Translations under genes and position numbers: made by a program | DNA from: JBLNBU01 sp050260215 | Lineage (GTDB): Bacteria > Pseudomonadota > Alphaproteobacteria > Rhodospirillales > Magnetospirillaceae | Direction: 5' to 3' | Assembly (NCBI GenBank): GCA_050260215.1 | Contig: JBLNBU010000214.1 | Span: forward strand, 1-8,835 | DNA: 8,835 bases | Notes under the pieces: model-generated | The model's input: only the letters and a program-made list of their open reading frames with translations | Databases searched by the model: none | What the model was told of the DNA's origin: nothing | Shown: positions 5,861 through 8,835 of the stretch, one piece after another | Layout of the letters: each line of letters opens with the position of its first letter | Position numbering within the stretch: the first letter of the stretch is position 1

Positions 5861-7297
5861 TCAGTCGGCGGCGCAGACCCGGTCGCGGCCTTCGTTCTTG
5901 GCGCGATAGAGCGCCTTGTCGGCACGGCCCAGCACGTGATCGACCACCGTCTCGCCGGTGGCGCGCTGGGCCACGCCCAGGCTGGCGGCCAGCTTCAACC
6001 CTTCAGGCGCCGAGCGCGGCACCGCGGCGGAGATGGCGCGGCGCAGGCGTTCGGCCACTTCCAGCGCGCCGGGCAGGGCGGTCTCGGGCAGCAGCACCGC
6101 GAACTCCTCGCCGCCCATGCGGCCGACCACGTCCACCTCGCGCAGCGAGGCGCGGCAGGCAGCGACCACGGCGATCAGCGCCTCGTCGCCGACCGAGTGG
6201 CCGAAGGCGTCGTTGATGTGCTTGAAGTGGTCGATGTCGATCATGATCATCGACAGCGCGCTGCCATAGCGCAGCGACCGCTCGATTTCCTGCATCGCCA
6301 GGTGAATGAACTGGCGGCGGTTGGCGGCGCCGGTCAGCGGGTCGGTGGTGGCCAGCCGATGCAGGTCGCTTTCCATCTGCTTGCGTTCGGTGATGTCGGT
6401 CAGCACGCCGATGATGCCGCCGCCGCTGCTCCCCGTCTCGGCCTCGACCGCGCACTTGGCCAGCAGCACGGTGCGCTGGGCGCCGTCGGCGCGGCCCAGG
6501 GTCACTTCCTGTTCGATGCGCGCCGCCTTGCCCGACGCCACCAGGGCGTCCGAGCCGGCGTCGGCCTCGGCCAGTCCGGTGCAGGGCAGGTCGTCGACGA
6601 CGCGCCCCTGCCAGTCGCCGCCGCCGGTGAAGAACTCGCAGAAGGCCCGGTTGGTCAGCCGGTAGCGGCCCTTGTCGTCCTTGAACCACACCGGGTTGGG
6701 CAGGGTGTCGATCAGCCGCTCGGCAAAGCGCCGGGCCGCCGCCAGTTCGCGGGTGCGTTCCTCGACGCGGGCCTCCAGCGTCGCCTTCAGCTTCTCGACG
6801 GCGACGATGTCCGACCACGACCGCACCGCGCCCACCACCGCGGTGAACAGCTTCTGGGCGGTCAGCTCGGTCTTGCTCTTGTAGTCGTTGATGTCATAGG
6901 CCAGCACCACGTCCCGCTCGGGCGCCTCGCCGGGCTGGCCGGTGCGCAGGATGATGCGGACCGACTGGTTGCCCAGGTCGCGGCGGATGGCGTGGACCAG
7001 GTTCAGCCCGGCATCGTCGCTTTCCATCACCACGTCGACCAGGGCAACGGGGATGTCGGGCCGCGTTGCCAGCACCTCGCGCGCCTCGGCGGCGGTAAAC
7101 GCGCTGACCACCTCGAAGCCGCGCCCTTGGAAGGCCAGGTCGCGCAGCAGCACCCGGGTCATGTCGTGCACCCCGGGATCGTCGTCGACGACCAGCACCG
7201 GCCACGGCTCTGCCGCGGACGAGGGCTCGGCGCGGCGGGGGCGGAGCTTGAGGGGCTGCCTGGCGGCGGGCATTGCGGCGGAGTTCTCCGACGTCAT
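5861..7297 (-). CDS. Response-regulator diguanylate cyclase (REC-PAS-GGDEF)
   Basis: This 478-residue protein should make cyclic di-GMP from two GTP. Residues about 31-165 are a receiver with D38-D39-D40, phospho-acceptor D88 (VALVDVVM), T119 and lysines 140/142. The stretch RTGQPGEAPERDV followed by DINDYKSKTELTAQKL is typical of receivers found with DUF3369 proteins, though that domain itself is absent. A short coiled coil (about 165-190) leads to a PAS domain (about 190-305; TLPNPVWFKDDKGRY, ending VLTDITERK). The GGDEF domain (about 310-478) carries DPLTGAANRR, the metal-binding IDIDHFKHIND and the active site GGEEF (395-399). R386-E-V-D389 is an intact I-site, so product inhibition is expected. 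The ATG at 7297 has AGGA 9 nt upstream. The gene diverges from the SiaA-like phosphatase gene across a 129-bp gap. It has no recognised symbol, and its cognate kinase is not visible. Confidence 0.94.
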   Translation of the reverse strand: MTSENSAAMPAARQPLKLRPRRAEPSSAAEPWPVLVVDDDPGVHDMTRVLLRDLAFQGRGFEVVSAFTAAEAREVLATRPDIPVALVDVVMESDDAGLNLVHAIRRDLGNQSVRIILRTGQPGEAPERDVVLAYDINDYKSKTELTAQKLFTAVVGAVRSWSDIVAVEKLKATLEARVEERTRELAAARRFAERLIDTLPNPVWFKDDKGRYRLTNRAFCEFFTGGGDWQGRVVDDLPCTGLAEADAGSDALVASGKAARIEQEVTLGRADGAQRTVLLAKCAVEAETGSSGGGIIGVLTDITERKQMESDLHRLATTDPLTGAANRRQFIHLAMQEIERSLRYGSALSMIMIDIDHFKHINDAFGHSVGDEALIAVVAACRASLREVDVVGRMGGEEFAVLLPETALPGALEVAERLRRAISAAVPRSAPEGLKLAASLGVAQRATGETVVDHVLGRADKALYRAKNEGRDRVCAAD

Positions 7298-7328
7298 TGG
7301 AATGGATCCTAACGATGCCGGCAGGGGC

Positions 7329-7340
7329 TGCCCCGGGGCA
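7329..7340. repeat. 12-bp perfect palindrome between divergent signalling genes
   Basis: TGCCCCGGGGCA is a perfect palindrome in the 129-bp gap between the diguanylate cyclase and SiaA-like genes. It overlaps a second possible hairpin, GGGG-CTG-CCCC, at 7324-7334. A further palindrome, GGCCGGCC, lies at 7371-7378. The site could be an operator serving both genes. Alternatively it could fold in the leader of the cyclase mRNA, whose start codon is about 30 nt away. GC-rich palindromes are frequent in such DNA, so this is only suggestive. Confidence 0.35.
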
Positions 7341-7368
7341 AGGCGCGAATTGTGATCCGCCGTCACGG

Positions 7369-7397
7369 TTGGCCGGCCGCAGCCGAACATGTACACT
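7369..7397 (+). promoter_or_regulatory. Candidate sigma-70-like promoter of the SiaA-like gene
   Basis: TTGGCC (7369-7374) and TACACT (7392-7397) are separated by 17 bp, each matching four of six consensus bases. Transcription would begin near 7404, giving a leader of about 23 nt that holds the GAGGTG ribosome site (7416-7421). The -35 hexamer overlaps the GGCCGGCC palindrome, so a bound regulator there could block RNA polymerase. This is a match by eye only. Confidence 0.35.
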
Positions 7398-7426
7398 CGG
7401 CCTTCGTCCAGTCACGAGGTGCCCGG

Positions 7427-8835
7427 TTGAACCGCATCGCGACCGTGACCTCTGCGGCCCCCGTCCCCAGCGTCGGGGTGCTTCAGGGGCTGTCGTTCAA
7501 GCAGGCCTTTGCCACCCTGATCATTGCGCTCGGCCTCGGGCTGGTCTCGGGGGCGTGGGAGCTGCTGTCCGACTATCGCGAGATGCGCGGCCGCATCCAC
7601 GACACCGTCGACGCCAACCTGGCGTTGGTGCGTGGCCTGGCGGTCGAAGCGGCCTACCAGCTCAGCGCCGACCTTGCCGGCGAGGTGGCGGGCGGCCTGG
7701 CGCTCGACGACGCCGTTTCGGGCGTGGTGCTGTCGGACAACTACGGCGGCCAATTGGTGCGCATCGGCCGCCAGCCGGTCGACACCGCCTTTCCCGGCTT
7801 GGCGGCCAAGCTGTTCGGAGACGTGGCCGAGTACCGCCTGCCCTTGCGCGCCCGCGCCCCCGACGGCTCGAGCAGCGAGGTGGGCTCGCTCGAGCTGCAG
7901 CTCGACACCAACATGCTGATGAACCGCTACCTGTCGCGCGTCGGCGAAAGCGCCCTGGCCGGTGCGGCGCGCACGGCGCTGTTGTGCGCCATGGTGGTGG
8001 CGGTGTTCTACGTGCTGATCACCAAGCCGTTGCTGCGAATCACCGCCTCCATCGCCAAGGTCGACCCGGCCTTGCCCGGCCGCTTCCTGATCGAGCCGCC
8101 CCAGAACCACCGCGGCGACGAACTGGGGCTTCTGGTATCCACCGTCAACGCGCTTTTAAGCGAATCCCAGCGCGGGCTGGAGCGGCGCGACACCGCCGAG
8201 GCCGAGCTGGCCGAGCTGGCCCGCGACCTGGAACAGCGCGTCGATGACCGCACCGCCGAGCTGGCCCGCGGCAATGCCCGGCTGGAACAGGCCAACCGCT
8301 TCATCTCCGACGGCATCCGCTATGCCAGCCGCATCCAGACGGCGCTGCTGCCCGAAGAAGGGGCGCTGGCCGGGGTGGTCGACGACATGGCGGTGGGATG
8401 GCTGCCCCTGCAGGTGGTGGGCGGTGACTACTACTGGGCCGGCACCTTCGGCAACAAGGGGCTGGTGGCGGTGATGGACTGTACCGGCCACGGCGTCCCC
8501 GGCGCCTTCATGACCGCGGTGGTCGCCTCGGTGCTGGCCCGCGTGCTGCAGCACCACGACCACGACGATCCGGCGGCAGTGCTGGGCGAGCTCAATCGCC
8601 TGGTCAAGGCCGCACTCCGCCAGGACCGCCCCGACGCGCCGGCCGACGACGGGCTGGATGCCGCCATCTGCGTCATCGACCACCCAGCCGGCCAGGTCAC
8701 CTTCGCCGGCGGCAATTTCCCGCTGATCGTCCATACCGACGGGGCCTTCCGCACCATCAAGGGCGACCGCTGCAGCCTGGGCTACTGCAGTTCGCCGGTG
8801 GACCAGGTGTTCACCACCCACCGGCTGCCGATGAC
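7427..8835 (+). CDS. SiaA-like membrane-bound SpoIIE/PP2C serine phosphatase (3' end beyond window)
   Basis: The 469 residues present form a membrane receptor phosphatase. A first membrane segment lies at about 24-44. A periplasmic region of about 130 residues follows, then a second membrane segment at about 177-198. The HAMP-like linker spans about 199-250, a coiled coil rich in Glu, Ala and Leu about 250-295, and a PP2C domain starts near 300. Metal-site motifs are VVGGDYYW (D334) and VMDCTGHGVPGAFMT (D351), with LDAAICVID around D411. The entry motif RYASRIQTALLP and this domain order resemble SiaA of P. aeruginosa, which dephosphorylates the STAS-like SiaC and so controls the cyclase SiaD. 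A search for siaB/siaC-like genes beyond 8835 would test this. The start is TTG at 7427 with GAGGTG 5 nt upstream; the upstream frame stays open but has no better start. The reading frame remains open to the window edge. Confidence 0.9.
   Translation, partial: MNRIATVTSAAPVPSVGVLQGLSFKQAFATLIIALGLGLVSGAWELLSDYREMRGRIHDTVDANLALVRGLAVEAAYQLSADLAGEVAGGLALDDAVSGVVLSDNYGGQLVRIGRQPVDTAFPGLAAKLFGDVAEYRLPLRARAPDGSSSEVGSLELQLDTNMLMNRYLSRVGESALAGAARTALLCAMVVAVFYVLITKPLLRITASIAKVDPALPGRFLIEPPQNHRGDELGLLVSTVNALLSESQRGLERRDTAEAELAELARDLEQRVDDRTAELARGNARLEQANRFISDGIRYASRIQTALLPEEGALAGVVDDMAVGWLPLQVVGGDYYWAGTFGNKGLVAVMDCTGHGVPGAFMTAVVASVLARVLQHHDHDDPAAVLGELNRLVKAALRQDRPDAPADDGLDAAICVIDHPAGQVTFAGGNFPLIVHTDGAFRTIKGDRCSLGYCSSPVDQVFTTHRLPM

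Noticed and set aside
5164..5925. Long minus-strand open frame opposite the Pro/Ala-rich gene, rich in Gly and Arg
   Set aside because: Its composition is the antisense of Pro/Ala codons in very GC-rich DNA. It has no domain features, while the plus strand has a signal peptide, ribosome site and complex ends.
5936..7312. Long plus-strand frame opposite the diguanylate cyclase gene, rich in His, Gln, Gly and Ala
   Set aside because: It is the antisense of a clear REC-PAS-GGDEF gene and shows no domain motifs.
7273..8247. Long plus-strand frame overlapping the SiaA-like gene, rich in Arg, Ala, Gly and Pro
   Set aside because: The overlapping frame starting at 7427 encodes membrane segments, HAMP and PP2C motifs; the other frame is a GC-driven shadow.

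Overview
The window is about 8.8 kb of GC-rich DNA packed with signal-transduction genes. Codon choice, short overlaps between genes and the style of the receiver, chemoreceptor and GGDEF proteins suggest an alphaproteobacterium of the Rhodospirillales type (Magnetospirillum/Azospirillum-like). That placement is inferred from composition and protein flavour, not from a marker gene. I saw no tRNA, rRNA, CRISPR array, IS element or phage gene.

Layout. (1) 1-467, minus: the N-terminal part of a two-TM, HAMP-type receptor, probably a chemoreceptor, cut by the left edge. (2) 646-1104, plus: a single-domain response regulator. (3) 1116-4761, minus: a tight four-gene operon, read from 4761 down. It encodes a receiver-PP2C phosphatase (RsbU-like), a soluble chemoreceptor-like protein, a tandem-STAS protein (RsbV/SpoIIAA-like) and an RsbW/SpoIIAB-like ATPase. 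The genes are joined by a 4-nt GTGA overlap, a 13-nt gap and an 8-nt overlap. (4) 4964-5110, plus: a possible 48-residue basic protein. (5) 5188-5859, plus: an exported protein rich in Pro and Ala. (6) 5861-7297, minus: a receiver-PAS-GGDEF diguanylate cyclase with an intact GGEEF site and I-site. (7) 7427-8835, plus: a membrane-bound SpoIIE/PP2C phosphatase resembling SiaA, starting at TTG and running off the right edge.

How the parts may work together. The four-gene operon holds every element of a partner-switching circuit: phosphatase, STAS antagonist and switch kinase/anti-factor. A receiver on the phosphatase supplies two-component input. The unusual member is the soluble chemoreceptor-like protein. 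After its signalling hairpin it carries a C-terminal helix with a CheZ-like Asp-x3-Gln dyad and a short acidic/hydrophobic tail. It could be a receiver phosphatase that tunes the REC-PP2C protein or the nearby response regulator. On the right, a SiaA-like phosphatase diverges from a diguanylate cyclase. This is a second possible link between STAS partner switching and c-di-GMP, comparable to the SiaABCD and HsbR-HsbA-HsbD circuits of Pseudomonas aeruginosa. The sigma factor or other final target of the switch is not in the window.
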